Notes under the pieces: generated by a model | Told to the model about the DNA's origin: nothing | The model's input: the letters and a program-made list of their open reading frames with translations, nothing else | Database searches by the model: none | In this document: piece after piece, positions 1 to 11,595 of the stretch | Numbering within the stretch: position 1 is the stretch's first letter | How the letters are laid out: each line of letters opens with the position of its first letter | Position numbers and translations under genes: made by a program | Assembly: GCA_037447655.1 (NCBI GenBank) | Contig: JBBHKE010000228.1 | Coordinates: forward strand, 1 to 64,000 | Reading direction: 5' to 3' | DNA from: Zygnema cylindricum | Taxonomy: Eukaryota > Streptophyta > Zygnematophyceae > Zygnematales > Zygnemataceae | Length of the DNA stretch: 64,000 nt

Positions 1-162
1 ACTCACGCGTGTCTATCAGACCGTACATTACACTCCAGAGTTACTAATCTACTGTCACACTATACAAGGTAAGTATTACAACTTCAAAGACCCAAAAAAA
101 TTCTTAGTTATAAACCTCCCCTCACAGTCTTATCTACTAAGGATAAAGCTTTGAAACGAAGA
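1..162 (-). mobile_element. Element A: 3' LTR end (truncated by window edge)
   Basis: This stretch is nearly identical to 3203-3364 and similar to 6430-6593, which are LTRs of the related element D. It is followed on the right by a purine tract read on the minus strand (CTTTAGGGGAG, 163-173), the expected polypurine tract next to a 3' LTR. The rest of the LTR lies outside the window. Confidence 0.75.
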
Positions 163-187
163 CTCCCCTAAAGGTTTAGACTCATCT

Positions 188-1613
188 ATTCACTCAGACC
201 AATAGCTTGTCTATAGAACTGTTATTTAGGTGCAGGCACAGCTTTAGTAATCATGTCTGTAACCGTATTTTTATCAGGCAAATAACATAGTTTTATGACT
301 CTAGCAAACACCTTCTCTCTGACAAAATGAAGTTTGACATCCATGTGCTTACTTTTGAAGTGGTGGCTGGGATTGGAAGCGATTGCAATTGCTGCCTGGT
401 TGTCACACTAGATCACCTGAGGACCTGTTTGCATGTATCCCAATTCCTGCAAAAGTGCCTTCACCCATAGGAGTTCTTTAAGGGCAGCGCTTGGTGCCAT
501 ATATTCTGATTCCATTGTTGACTGAGCTGTGACCTTTTGAAGTTTGCTGCTCCACCATCAAGTTCCATTTCCAATCTGCAAAACAAAACCTGTAGTAGAT
601 TTTCTGCTAGGCATGTCACCATAGCTAGCATCGCTCCAAGTTTGCAGTTTTACTTCTCCTCCACCAAGAACCAGCTTGAGATTTCGAGTTTCTGCCAGGT
701 ATCTCAGAACTCTCTTTGCAGCCTCCCAGTCTGCCTTTTTCGGATTCTGCAGACTTCTACTTAAAGTGCCAATAGCAGCTGCAATGTCAGGCCTCGTGCA
801 GTTAATAAAATATATGAGGCTACCGACTACCAGCCTGTATGGTTTTGATGCCATAAAGTCCTCCTCCCCTAACTCTAGGCTCTCACTGACTAGAACTCCT
901 GAATCAGAGTCACTTCGCTCTAATTTTTCCCGAAATTCCATAGGAGTTACACACCCTTTTACTTCCTTCATTTCAGATTTTTCAAGCATGGAACCTATGG
1001 CTTTCTTTTGAGTTAACATTATCTGTCTCTTATTTCTATCTCTTTGTACTTGTATCCCTAATTTATATTTGGCTTCACCAAGATCCTTCATCTCAAATCT
1101 GGAGTTTAAGGCTCCCTTAATACGATTTATTTTATCCATAGATTTACTGATAAGCAGCAGATAATCTACATATACAGCAATATAGAGTATCCCATCATTT
1201 CTTTGTAGAACATACACAGAATTATCTGAACTTAATCTTTTAAAGCCTAGTCTAGTTATGACCTCAACCAACTTCAAGTTCCATTGTCTAGGGGCTTGTT
1301 TCAGCCCATACAAAGATTTCAACAGTTTACAGACTAGTCTTTCCTATCCTGTCTCTTCATACATTTCTGGTTGCTTCATATAGATAGTTTCTTCAAGCTC
1401 TCCAGGAAGAAAAGTTGTCTTAACATCCATTTGATGAACTTCCATATTTTCAATTGCAGCTAGACTTAACAGAATTCTGACAGTTGGAAACCCTACCACC
1501 GGAGAGAAGGTTTCCTCAAAATCAATTCCCTCCTTCTGATTGTAACCCTTTGCCACAAGTCTGGCTTTGTATCTCTCGATTGTTCCATCCGGATTTAACT
1601 TAACTTTGAACAC
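188..1613 (-). pseudogene. Element A: Copia reverse transcriptase and RNase H remnant
   Basis: Minus-strand Copia pol fragment. Reading order is RT (1613 to about 700) then RNase H (about 540 to 190). The RT shows the Copia signatures [12 protein letters not shown] near its start and SLYGLKQAPRQW at 1320-1280. The catalytic YVDD is YVDY (IAVYVDYLLL, near 1160), so the polymerase site has lost an aspartate. RNase H carries frameshifts and stops near its C-terminus. The match to other copies stops at 1613, just before the usual KWVF motif; integrase and gag are absent. It is a 5'-truncated or deleted copy and cannot encode a working enzyme. Confidence 0.85.
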
Positions 1614-2631
1614 CGATAATGAAGAATTTTAGCTTTTGGACAAGAATTTTCTCTTGTCGGCTGAGCTTCTCTTTTGCTCACTCTCACCGATTGCCCACGT
1701 GTCTTTCTTCTCCTTGCTAGCTAGTTGTAGAGGCTAGATAGAGTAAGACTATTCTCCTTGTTTTTCTACCCTCGTTTTTAATCCACACAGCGTAAGGCCA
1801 CGTCCGGAAGGTTTCCCTCCAAAGTTTGTCTTTTGGTGGAAGTGTGGAATTGGAGATCATGGGGGAGCACATCTAGACCTTGTTGTGCCTTCCTCGGGCA
1901 GCTTACCGGTTTGGTTGTGTGTGTGCCTTGTTTGTGTTTCGGTTGGCTCGAAAGGAGTGTTATTTTGATCGGATTTGGATTTTCCTTTGTTGCGATTAGA
2001 ATATTTCTTGTTTTGCTATCATAACGAGATAACTCTTGTAGGGAATATGATAAAGACCAGAGAGCCTCGTGGCTACCTCTTTGTTTAGGGGGAATTATTG
2101 GGTCCACTTCACTCTAACGGAGTATTCTTCCCCTTCTCTCTTCACTCTAGGGGAGTATTCTTCCCCTATCCTCTTTGGGTCATTTTAACCTTTATTCTTT
2201 CTCATAGTGTATTTATTTTTTGTCTTTTCATATTTATTTTTGTTGGTATATATGTTGGTTAGCATGACTCTGCTAGTTGTGAAGCATGTTTTCTTTCTTG
2301 CTTCTCATGCACGACAGCTGTCATGCCGCATCATGTCTGTTGCCCGCGCGCAGGATATCATGCCTCCACGCGCGATTTTCAGCGTGAGAGCACAATATTG
2401 TTGTTCTATGACTACCGGTACAGGTGGAGCTGCAGTAGTAGTGGTAGAAGTAAACATAACTTACACAGAAGCTAACTAAAAAACCAATCAAACATTGATG
2501 TTTCACTCACTATAAAACCTGATCCACAAGTACAAATTACACGAAATTCAACATAAAATATCACCAGCATACACACTGTCAACTCCCAAAATTACAGCAC
2601 AATTGAACCAGTAAACCATAAGATATGACAT
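1614..2631. other. Unassigned stretch between elements A and D
   Basis: No Copia homology is visible right of 1613. The stretch has a small direct repeat at 2107-2173 (two copies of a CACTCTA..GGAGTATTCTTCCCC unit) next to a plus-strand purine run (TTTAGGGGGAATTATTGGG, 2083-2101) that could be the polypurine tract of another decayed LTR element. ORFs of 60-110 codons exist on both strands, but none resembles a known family. I see no gene here. Confidence 0.4.
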
Positions 2632-3364
2632 GTGCAAGTTTCACAAAAACTACATTCAGATTTGCATTATCTCAAAACTGGTTAACAAAATATTTCTATG
2701 TCCTAAACTTTTATACACCGAGTGTCTATTTACTGATCCTTTTGACCAATCAGATTGTAGTATCTGAATAGTCGTACTGTACTATAGTACGACAGAGTAT
2801 CTAATGTACTTCCAAAAAATCTCGTTTGCCACTTACCTAAATCAAGCAGTGTCACACTAAATTTAAATTCACTAAACTCCAAAAACCGTTTGTTCAGGTT
2901 TTCTTCATTTGGCGCCGTACACACAATGTTGCTGCTTAGTCAGCAGTAGTCAAATAAGTCCAACCGGATGTGGTTAATCTTGTACGAATATTTGGAGTGT
3001 TTACGGAGTACTTCGTCACCTGTGGTCCACACTCAAATCGTAACCGTTAGTTTAGTTCAAATCGACGTTCTGTATTTATTCTTCACACTTGTTTTCCCAG
3101 ATGTCCGGTATTCCTTTTCGTTCGTCCGATGCGCCGGTTTGACTTCGTTCGATGTGTTACATGTGTCAAGATTCATTCCGTGTTTTCTGTATTGTCCCTC
3201 CTACTCACGCGTGTCTATCAGACCGTACTCTACACTCCAGAGTTACTCATCTACTGTCACACTATACAAGGTAAGTATTACAACTTCAAAGACCCAAAAA
3301 AATTCTTAGTTATAAACCTCCCCTCACAGCTTTATCTACTAAGGATAAAGCTTTGAAACGAAGA
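2632..3364 (-). mobile_element. Element D: 3' LTR
   Basis: Positions 2705-3364 align closely with 5937-6593 (the 5' LTR of the same element) and the right part also with 1-162. A TATA box read on the minus strand (GTATAAAAG, about 2710-2718) fits an LTR promoter. A polypurine tract CTTTAGGGGAG (minus, 3365-3375) abuts the right edge. The left edge is uncertain: the 5' LTR copy lost its R-U5 part, so 2632-2704 is assigned only by position. Confidence 0.65.
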
Positions 3365-3387
3365 CTCCCCTAAAGGTTTAGACTCAG

Positions 3388-3702
3388 CTATGCACTAAGA
3401 TTAATAGCTTGTCTAGAGAATTGTAATTTAGGTGCAGGCAAAGCTTTAGTAAGCATGTCTGCAACCATGTTTTCATCAGCCAAATAACACAGTTTTATGA
3501 CACTAACAAGCACCTTCTCTCTGACAAAATGAAGTCTGACATCCATGTGCTTACTCTTCAAATGGTGGCTGGGATTGGAAGCGATTGCAATTGCTGCCTG
3601 GTTGTCACACCACATCACCTGAGGACCAGTTTGCATGTATCCCAATTTTTGCAAAAGTGCCTTCACCCATAGGAGTTCCTTGAGGATAGAGCTTGCTGCC
3701 AT
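3388..3702 (-). pseudogene. Element D: RNase H fragment fused to the integrase-RT linker
   Basis: About 100 codons of Copia RNase H C-terminus (AASSILKELLWVKALLQ, then KHMDVRLHFVREKV). Upstream, at 3703-3765, the reading jumps straight into the pre-RT linker (a degenerate TWELVDLPPDQ-like motif), so the entire RT and the N-terminal half of RNase H are missing. A single internal deletion of roughly 1 kb explains this. The element cannot encode its own polymerase. Confidence 0.85.
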
Positions 3703-3763
3703 ATAACTTTCTGGTCCGGAGGAAGATCAACTAACTCCCATGTTTGAGCCTCCATTATCGATT

Positions 3764-4818
3764 TCATCTCGTAATTTGCTGCTTCAATCTAGTGAGTTCT
3801 TTCGGTTGATAAACAGGCCTTCCGGATGGTCGGAGGTTCTCTTGAAGTTGAAGAATATGCAAAATGGGAACCTGATTGGAGACGGCTGCTAGATCTCCTT
3901 CCCCCCGGAAATTCTGAGGCGGAGACCGATGGCTGTCGTGCGTTCCTTGTCTGTCTTGTAATCTGCCGTGGCTGCTCCTGGAGCCTTCAGCCTGCTCATG
4001 CTGAGGTTGTACATGATCCTGCTGATCAGAAGAAACTTGCTCTGCAATAGGTTGCTGAACCACTAGAAAGTAAGTGGTTTTGAGAGTATCAAAAATGACA
4101 TATTCGTGAGATTTCATTTCATCTTGTTTGTCAGTCATTGTAATTAGATCTGTTGAATCTCCTTCATTTTTTACAATAACATTTCTGGACACCACAATCT
4201 TGTCCTTTTCTAGAACATATAGCGTATACCCTTTTGAATAATCATCATAACCCATGAGGATTTTCGGTAACCCTTTTGACTCCATTTTACACGTAGACTG
4301 AGAAGTATTTAAGATAAAGCATTTACTCCCAAACACTTTAAAATGACCGACCAAGGGTTTTCTACCTGTCCATAGTTCAAAAGGTGTTGTGCTAACCGAT
4401 CTGGACCCAAGTCTATTTTTGATATACACTGCACAATTTAGGGCCTCAACCCAGAATCTCTTATCTATACTTTTATGAGCAAGCATAGATCTAGCACACT
4501 CTGTAACTGTTCTATTTAACCTCTCTGAAACACCATTTTGTTGAGGTGTGTAAGGAAAGTCAGCTGACCACTGATGCCTTCATCCAAAAAAAACTTTTTA
4601 AATTCATTTGACATATACTCGCCTCCATTATCCGATCTGATTTCCAAAATTGAAGTACCATGTAGCTGTTCCGCCCAATCTTTGTAATGTTTGAAGTGTG
4701 AAAAAACCTCACTTTTCTCTTTCATGAAATACATTTTACTATATCTGGAAAAATCATCAGTAAAAGTCACCATGAAGCGGACCCCCCCAGCAGATGGTAT
4801 CTGAGCCGGGTCTAACAC
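3764..4818 (-). pseudogene. Element D: Copia integrase (frameshifted)
   Basis: Two minus-strand ORFs, 4516-4818 and 3764-4486, together cover the integrase core and C-terminal region. Visible are the second catalytic Asp in RSDNGGEY, the third residue in GVSERLNRT (bridging the two frames near 4510), and the Copia C-terminal motifs FELWTGRKP and FKVFGSKCF. A frameshift near 4500 separates them. The downstream linker (QVSSDQQDHVQPQHEQAEG) is low complexity, as usual between integrase and RT. Confidence 0.85.
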
Positions 4819-4884
4819 ATCAGAATGAACGAGCTGTAAGACCTTCGTTGATCTGTGCTCCGATTCTTGTGGAAAAGGCAGCTT

Positions 4885-5936
4885 TTAAATCTTCCCCAAA
4901 GAGCAGCCATCACATGTTTTAACTGGCTGATCTGTTAAAGTAACACCCTCTATTTTGCCAGATTTCACCATTTTGTTCAAGCTGTCATAATTAACATGAC
5001 CTAGCCTTTTAAGCCATAACTCATTCTCAGACATTACACTTGAGTAGAGAACATCATTTTCCTTCGAATCTGCCATATTTATACGATACATTTTGCTTTT
5101 ATCTCTAGTTCCTGTGACTGCTAGTTTTCCTAGCTTGCTTACAACCTGTCTACCCCCCTTAAGGGTTACTTCAAATCCTTTGCTTTCAACTAGAGACGTA
5201 GAAAACAAATTCTTTTTGAAGACTGGAACATACAAGACATTGTGTAAAGTTCTTTTAACCGACTTGCCTCCTATATCTACCAGCAATGAAACATCACCCT
5301 GAGCAGAAGTCTGGACACTCATGTCACAAACATAGTATATATACTTTGCAGGTGTATTCTGGAGAGTTGTAAAAAGGCCTTTGTTCCAACACATGTGAGC
5401 CGAGGCTCCCGTGTCCATGATCCACCCAGCGTCCTTTGACCCTTCTATCGCCGCCGCGATTGCAAATAACTCTGATGTATCCTGCTCATCGAGACCAAAG
5501 GACTCATCTTCCTGATTTACAGATGAAGAAAACAATGAGGCGTTTTGTAAACGATTACCAGAAAAGCCCTGATTAAACTGACTTTGCTGCCACCTTGGCC
5601 TATATAAACCAGTTTCATTTGCCTTTTTAAGCTTATGACAGAACCGATATCCATGACCTTTCTCTGAACAATAAAAGCATGTAGTAATAGACTGCCTATT
5701 TTGCCCTTGATTAAGCTGATTAAACTGTCCTGGATTCTTAGAACCCTGATTTCTGAGTTGATTAAACTGATTCTTTAACTGATTAAACTGTCCTCTACTG
5801 TCAAAATCTGTGTTAAAAGCCTCTACTTGCTTTTCTCCATTTAGCATTTTTGAGGTAGACTCTTCTTCCAAAATAATATTGATAGCTAACTGAAGTGTCC
5901 AGCTAGACTTATCATGCTTTTTAAATGACTGACTTA
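4885..5936 (-). pseudogene. Element D: gag C-terminus, aspartic protease and GAG-pre-integrase
   Basis: The ORF at 4885-5871 (328 codons) holds a CCHC zinc knuckle (CFYCSEKGHGYRFC), then a retroviral-type aspartic protease active site WIMDTGASAHMC, then the integrase zinc region (LKRLGHVNYDSL and CDGCSLGK, the HHCC pattern). Repeats of NQLKNQ/NQLRNQ precede the knuckle. The gag N-terminus and primer-binding site are gone: gag sequence abuts the LTR at 5936/5937. A stop at about 4885 separates it from the integrase core. Confidence 0.85.
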
Positions 5937-6593
5937 ACTTTTATACACTGAGTGTCTATCTACTGATCCTTTTGACCAATCAGATTGTAGTATCTGAATA
6001 GTCGTACTGTACTATAGTACTACAGAGTACCTAATGTCTTCCAAAAAATCTCGTTTGCCACTAACCTAAACCAAGCAGTGTCACACTAAATTTAAATTCA
6101 CTAAACTCCAGAAACCGTTTGTTCAGGTTTTATTCATTTGGCGCCGTACACACAATGTTGCTGCTTAGCCAACAGTAGTCAAATAAGTCCAACCGGCTGT
6201 GGTTAATCTTGTACGAATATTTGGAGTGCTTACGGAGTACTTCGTCACTTGTGGTCCACACTCAAATCGTAACCGTTAGTTCAGTTCAAATCGACATCTT
6301 ATATTTATTCTTCACACTTGTTTTCCTAGATGTCTGGTATTTCTTTTTGTCCGTCCGATGCTCCGGTTTGACTTTGTTCGATGTGTTACATGTGTCAAGA
6401 TTCATTCCGCCTTTTCTATATTGTCCCTCATACTGACGCGTGTCTATCAGACCGTACACTACACTCCAGAGTTACTCATCTACTGTCACACTATACAAGG
6501 TACGTATTACAACTTCAAAGACCCGAAAATATTATAAGGTATAAACCTCCCCTCACAGCCTTATCTACTGAGGATAAAGCTTTAAAACCAACA
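5937..6593 (-). mobile_element. Element D: 5' LTR (R-U5 end deleted)
   Basis: Homologous to 2705-3364 with scattered differences. On the minus strand it begins TGTTGGTTTTAAAG at 6593. Its downstream end stops at the TATA box (GTATAAAAG, about 5940-5948), where it joins internal gag sequence. That junction implies deletion of the R-U5 part, primer-binding site and gag start. Confidence 0.75.
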
Positions 6594-6608
6594 GATATAA
6601 TGCACGCA

Positions 6609-6688
6609 CGTGCGGTATTTTGCCTGCTCGTGCGGTATTTTGCATGCACACGCTGTATTTTGCATGCACGCATGATTTCATGCACGCA
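6609..6688. repeat. 20-bp tandem repeat, four units
   Basis: Four consecutive 20-base units related to CGTGCGGTATTTTGCATGCA; the second and third differ by a few bases and the fourth is more diverged. They sit in the gap between the element D LTR and the truncated element B LTR. The stretch 6594-6837 otherwise has no recognisable content. Confidence 0.7.
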
Positions 6689-6837
6689 CGGTTGGTTCGC
6701 TTCGCGATATATCACCGATTCATTTATTTATGTTGTGTACGCGATTCGCGTGCACGTTTCATTTAATATAACTAATTCCGTGCGATATTTTTCATTTCGT
6801 GCGCAGGTATGCAATTTTTGAAGTATGGACGCGATAT

Positions 6838-7563
6838 TCAAAAGTACAGCTGCCGGTGTACTTTCTGTACGAATATTGTACGACATGGCCTTAATGTCGA
6901 CACATGTCATATCCGGATTCGGTCCCGTAATTCCTAGAGATGTCGCGATCAAACGTAATTGTGCCACGTGTCATCCAATGTGGCGATGACCACAAACTGC
7001 CGAGATTCTCTTTCGCGATCTCGACATTCTTCTGGGCCGTCCGATAGAATGCAGATTTCAATCGTAGCAGTCATAAATACTTGCGCGGTATTTGTTTCGT
7101 TTAAAAAAACAAATGCGCGGTACTCTTTTCTTATCCGTACTGTAATCCGTACTTTATATAACTAGATCTATATATCCCAAAAACAATTGTCGTTAAATGA
7201 ATTATCCTACGTGGTAACATATAAATACCTAACAAATCCTAAATCACGTAACCTTAGTCTTAGACTTAATGGATAAGACTACCGTCTACCAGCGGCTATA
7301 TTAAACGGTAGGTACCATGATCAAATCCTGGATTAGGCATATCGCCTTTTAGTAAATAAACTACCTATCTGTAAGTCAACTAATCTATTTCCCGTAAATC
7401 TCCGGATAGCACAGGCTGCCATGTCCCTAGCTTCCTCTCCAACTTTGAGTGACTACAACAATTGTGGGAGTTGAAGAGAGGAGTTAGAGGCAGATTGCCT
7501 CGGCTTGTTTTCTTCATTATATTTTAGACCTAGAAAATACTAAAAGAACCATCAATTTCTACA
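6838..7563 (-). mobile_element. Element B: 3' LTR (truncated)
   Basis: Aligns to 18457-19183, the matching part of the 5' LTR of element B. On the minus strand it begins TGTAGAAATTGATGG at 7563 and is preceded by the polypurine tract AATAACGGGAG (7564-7574). The R-U5 third of the LTR (equivalent to 18116-18456) is missing, so the left target-site duplication cannot be checked. It contains a tRNA-like module at 7258-7340. Confidence 0.8.
7258..7340 (+). other. tRNA-like module in element B 3' LTR, antisense to the element
   Basis: The sequence reads like a decayed tRNA: a D-arm-like TTAATGGATAAGAC, a middle region, then a T-arm with the Pol III B-box core GATCAAATCC between near-complementary CCA/TGG arms. 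The same module lies at 18877-18960 in the 5' LTR. It is on the strand opposite to the element's coding strand. It is not a functional tRNA: the acceptor stem does not close well. Confidence 0.5.
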
Positions 7564-7600
7564 CTCCCGTTATTTTCTAGTCACTCTTTAATTTTAGACC

Positions 7601-9207
7601 ACACTTCTCCCTGCAAAAAATTAGCTTAAGGGAAGGCACAAGTTTGGTCATCATATCTGCTACCATCTCGCTATCCGGTCGGTACTCTAAACTGATAATT
7701 TTGTTTTCTACTTTCTCTCTAACAAAGTTGAGTCTGATGTCCATGTGTTTGGCTTTAAAATGATGTTTAGGATTGGCAGAAATAGCGATTGCACCTGATT
7801 ATCACAAAAAAAAATTTGCACACCACTCTTAAGGTAACCAAGCTCACCAAGCAAAGACTTGACCCACATCAATTCTTTTACAGCAGAGCAAGAGGCCATA
7901 TAGTCTGCCTCCATGGTGGACTGAGCAATAACCTTTTGCAATTTGCTACTTCAACAACAAGCCCCATCACCCACATATAATTCATATCCAGAAGTACATC
8001 TCCTCATCCGAGCATCACCATAACTGGCATCACTCCAAGTACTGATGTCTGTATTTTCCCCACCCAAACCATAGATCCCTAGTTCCTATCAAATATCTAA
8101 AGTCTCTCTTAGCTGCCTCCCAATCCTTGTTAGTGGGAGCATTTAGACTTCTACTCAGCACTCCTACAGCTGCTGCTAAATCCGGCCGAGTACTATTCAT
8201 AAAGTAGATTAGGCTTCCCAATACTTGCCTGTAAGGAATAGTTTGCATGAACTTCTGTTCTTCAACACTTAACTCCTCGTCTAAGACTATGACTCGTTCA
8301 TCCTCACTCCCCTCACATCGCTTTTTTAACTCTATTGGAGTTGTGCAACTATTAACTTTATCCATCTGAAATTTTTCCGACATGTTCCCTATTGGTTCCT
8401 TTTGAGTCAATCTTATAATCTTTCTTTCTCGGTCCCTTTCTACTTGAATTCCCAAAATATATCTTGCCTCCGCGATATCATTCATTTCAAATCTCCCGTT
8501 AAGATCGGTTTTCAGTTTATTAATTTTTCCATGGATTTACTTAAAACAGGCAAATCATTAACATAAATTGCAATAAATATAACACCATCCTCATAATCAA
8601 AAACATAGATTGAGTGATCTGAGCTGATCCGCAAATATCCCAGATCGGTAAAAAAATCATCAAGCGTGTTATTCCACTATTGAGGCGCCTGTTTTAAACC
8701 ATAAAGAGATTTAATCAGCCGGCATACCTTATTCTCCTCTCCTTCCTCCACAAACCCTTCGGGTTGTCGCATGAAGATCTCCTCTTCCAATTCTCCATGA
8801 AAAAAGGTTGTCTTAATGTCCATCTGGTGCACCTATATATCTACCGCTGCTGCCAGACTGAGAAGTATTTGGACGGATGGAAATCTGATGACCGGGGCAA
8901 AGGTTTCCTCGTAGTCGATTCCTTCTTTCTGTGTATATCCTTTTGCCACTAATCGGGCTTTATAACGCTCAATGGTGTTATCTGGGTTCAGTTTTAATTT
9001 GAAGACCCACTTACAACTAATTGGTTTTCGGTTAGGTGGACAATCCACCAGCTCCCAAGTATCGGCTGCCATAATTGAGGCCATCTCCTCATTGATGGTT
9101 GTCTTCCACCGGTTCCTTTCTAGACAAGTCATCGCCTCTCCATAAGTTTGAGGTTCATCTTGATGAGATAGTTTTGTTACCTTGTTGTTAACCTGTTTTT
9201 CTTGCAA
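7601..9207 (-). pseudogene. Element B: Copia reverse transcriptase and RNase H
   Basis: RT begins about 9060 ([20 protein letters not shown]) and runs to about 8030; RNase H follows to about 7601 (TMEADYMASCSAVKELMWVK). The sequence is broken into ORFs 8833-9207, 8030-8485 and 7708-7941 by frameshifts and stops. The catalytic YVDD is YVND (near 8560), which should abolish polymerase activity. Order and motifs match element C, its closest relative here. Confidence 0.85.
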
Positions 9208-9506
9208 TATTTTGTTACATCTCCTTCCCTCTCAAAATCTGTGGCTGCAATAGATGGTTTTCGTGGGTTCTTTCGAACAATCGCGGCTTCTCCCCTGTCC
9301 CTTGATTCCAAATCAATTTCCACCACGTCTTCGGCTGCGGGTGGAGTTGTCACTAGAGTTTCCGCAGCTGAGTCCTTTTCGGTCTGATTTGTACCTGTAT
9401 GAATGTCATCTTCGCTAAAACCTGGATAGTTAGGAAGCTCAAATTCATCGGAATTTTGTGACTCAAATCTGATTTTTACTGACTTTGTATACTTGAAGGG
9501 ATCCAC
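9177..9506 (-). pseudogene. Element B: integrase-RT linker
   Basis: Acidic, low-complexity ORF (MDPFKYTKSVKIRFES start) equivalent to the region between integrase and RT in elements C and H, where the same DPFKYNK motif occurs. It has no domain of its own; it is the spacer of the Copia polyprotein, cut off from the RT by a frameshift near 9200. Confidence 0.75.
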
Positions 9507-9817
9507 AGACTTTCCTTCATCCAGAACTACGAGATGCTTTACTAAAATTATATCTTCCCTTTCTAGATCATAAACTTTATATCCTTTAATATCCTCATCA
9601 TATCCTAATAAGTATCCCGGTTTTCATTTAGGATCTAGCTTCCTATTAGACCAATCTGTATCTAGACTGAATACGTGACTGTCAAAAACCTTTAAGTGAG
9701 ATATGTCTGGTTTCCGGCCTGTCCTCTCTCATAAGGTGTTTGAACTTTTATAGCTGAAGTATGAACTCTATTCTTGAGATAATTTGCAGAGTTCATTGCT
9801 TCGGCCCAAAACTTCTT

Positions 9818-10753
9818 TCATATCTTCTTATCTGACAGCATACTCGTAATACTATCACTCAGTGTTCTATTTAATCTTTCAGCTACACCATTCTTCTCAG
9901 GATTTTCAAGAGCTGTCTTTTGGTGTTGCACTCCATCTTCTCTAAAAAAATCCTCAAACTGGTTAGAGGTATACTCTCCACCATTATCACTTCTTACTCT
10001 CTTGATTGAGGTTTCATGGAGTTTTTCACTCCATGCTTTATATTGTTTAAAACATTCCTGAGCCTCAGACTTATTTTTCAAAAAATACACCGTGGAATAC
10101 CGAGAACGATCTTCGGTGATAGTCATCATAAATCTCTTCCCCCCAGGTGATTGCACTCTGGCTGGCCCCCAAATATCTGTGTGTACTAAATTTAGAATCT
10201 TTTCTCCCTTATAGGTGGCATTTTTTTGGAAGGGTAACCTGGTTGCTTTACCTTCAGCACATCCACTACAATCACTTAGATTCTCATTCTCACCGAACTG
10301 AATTCCTTCCACTACTCCCATCTTTTTCATCTCTCTTAACTTATCTAGATTCACATGCCCAAGCCTCTTATGCCACAACATTATATCATGAACACCAGAA
10401 TAATAAAGTTTCTTCTTTTCATTGCTGAAAATCAACCTAAACATCCCTTGGCTACCTTTTACAACAGTAAAATAAACATCCTCCTCAAAACTAGCAGTAA
10501 AGACTCCTTCCCTAGTGCTAGTAAAAAAACCCTTATCATCTAATACGGATAGAGAGATGAGGTTTTTGTTCAGCTCGGGAATAAACAATACATCGGAGAA
10601 TGTAATTATGGATGTCTTTCCTTCTACTAACACTTTTAGATATACCGATCCTACAAGAGTAGTAGTGACTATCCTCCCATCCCCGTACTTTATCTCTACG
10701 GTGGGAATCTTTTTTATCTTAGTGAACAGGTGTTTATCCTTACACATGTGCAT
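9818..10753 (-). pseudogene. Element B: protease end and Copia integrase
   Basis: A 311-codon ORF, the longest intact piece of element B. It starts just after the protease active site, which is damaged (DLSAS in place of DSGAS, near 10765). It contains the HHCC zinc region (WHKRLGHVNLDKL and CSGCAEGK), then the integrase core with all three acidic positions recognisable: HTDIWGP, RSDNGGEY and GVAERLNRT. The sequence 9507-9817 continues the integrase C-terminus with stops. Integrase would insert the cDNA; this copy is cut off from gag and RT. Confidence 0.85.
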
Positions 10754-11590
10754 GGATGCACTTAGGTCTACAATCTAGCGTGCTTCACATTTCAATCCAT
10801 CGAAAGCACATTTCTGCTTTCGTGGAATTTCGACCTCGTTTTTGGCTTCTAACTCCTCATCCAATAGGAGTTCATCGTTCTCGTCCTCAGATTCCGCCTC
10901 ATGTACCTGTGTCACAAGGGAAATTTTCTTTCCTCACGGGGGTCCAGCGGTCTGCCCCTCGTTTAACCGCAGCTCGGTTAACTTAGTGCATTCAGCCATA
11001 TAGTGCCCGGGTTTCTTACAAAAATGGCACAAACCCTTGGGAGTCCTATGTCCAAACTCCTCGGTCTGATTTTTCTACCCCTCCCTTCAATAATTTCCAA
11101 CTTGTTTTCTGGAATCATTGTTCCTCGAATCGCTCCTAGCTGCCAAAGCTTGCCCACTCTTTCTTCCCCTTCGGATCTCAATCATATTCTCCCGAACGAG
11201 AATCATCCCTACCACTGAATTCCAAATCCACCTTGAGTCCTCCAATTCCTGCACACGGTTGTTTATATTCTCGAACTCATCGGGTAACTTCATTAGTAAA
11301 CAGTTAACCTTATCCTATCCGCTAAATACTTTTCCAGCACTCTCCAGTTCCATGAAAAGTGTAGCAAGCTCATTGCAAAAATCCAACATCTTCCCCCCTT
11401 TGTATACATACTCCTTAATTTTCTGATTAGCTAACTGTTGTTGTTGAATCGTACCACTTTAGTACATCTCTATGATAGCCACCCAAAGATCAGATGCCCT
11501 CTGTACTTGCAAATGGGGAAATGCAAGCCCTTGAGTAAGATGGCGGAGGATGAACTGCTTAGCCGCCATATTGTTGTAGTCCCAGGTATC
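10754..11590 (-). pseudogene. Element B: gag C-terminal part (left of the element C insertion)
   Basis: Broken minus-strand gag. Recognisable are the Copia Gag segment at 11450-11590 (TWDYNNMAAKQFILRHLTQG), the basic stretch SGQALAARSD, and the remnant of a zinc knuckle near 11010-11040 (CHFCKKPGHYMAEC-like). The N-terminal part of the same gag lies at 17805-18135; element C separates the two. Several stops are present. Confidence 0.8.
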
Positions 11591-11595
11591 GATAT
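11591..11595. repeat. Target-site duplication of element C, left copy (GATAT)
   Basis: GATAT directly precedes the left edge of the element C 3' LTR and recurs at 17800-17804 directly after its 5' LTR. A 5-bp duplication is standard for Copia integration and shows that C entered the gag gene of element B. Confidence 0.85.

Noticed and set aside
1778-2107. 109-codon minus-strand ORF as a possible gene
   Set aside because: No family resemblance, no Copia motifs, surrounded by retroelement debris; kept as unassigned.
7258-7340. A functional tRNA gene
   Set aside because: D-arm and T-arm motifs are there, but acceptor and anticodon stems do not fold convincingly, and copies sit in LTRs of several elements; treated as a tRNA-like module.
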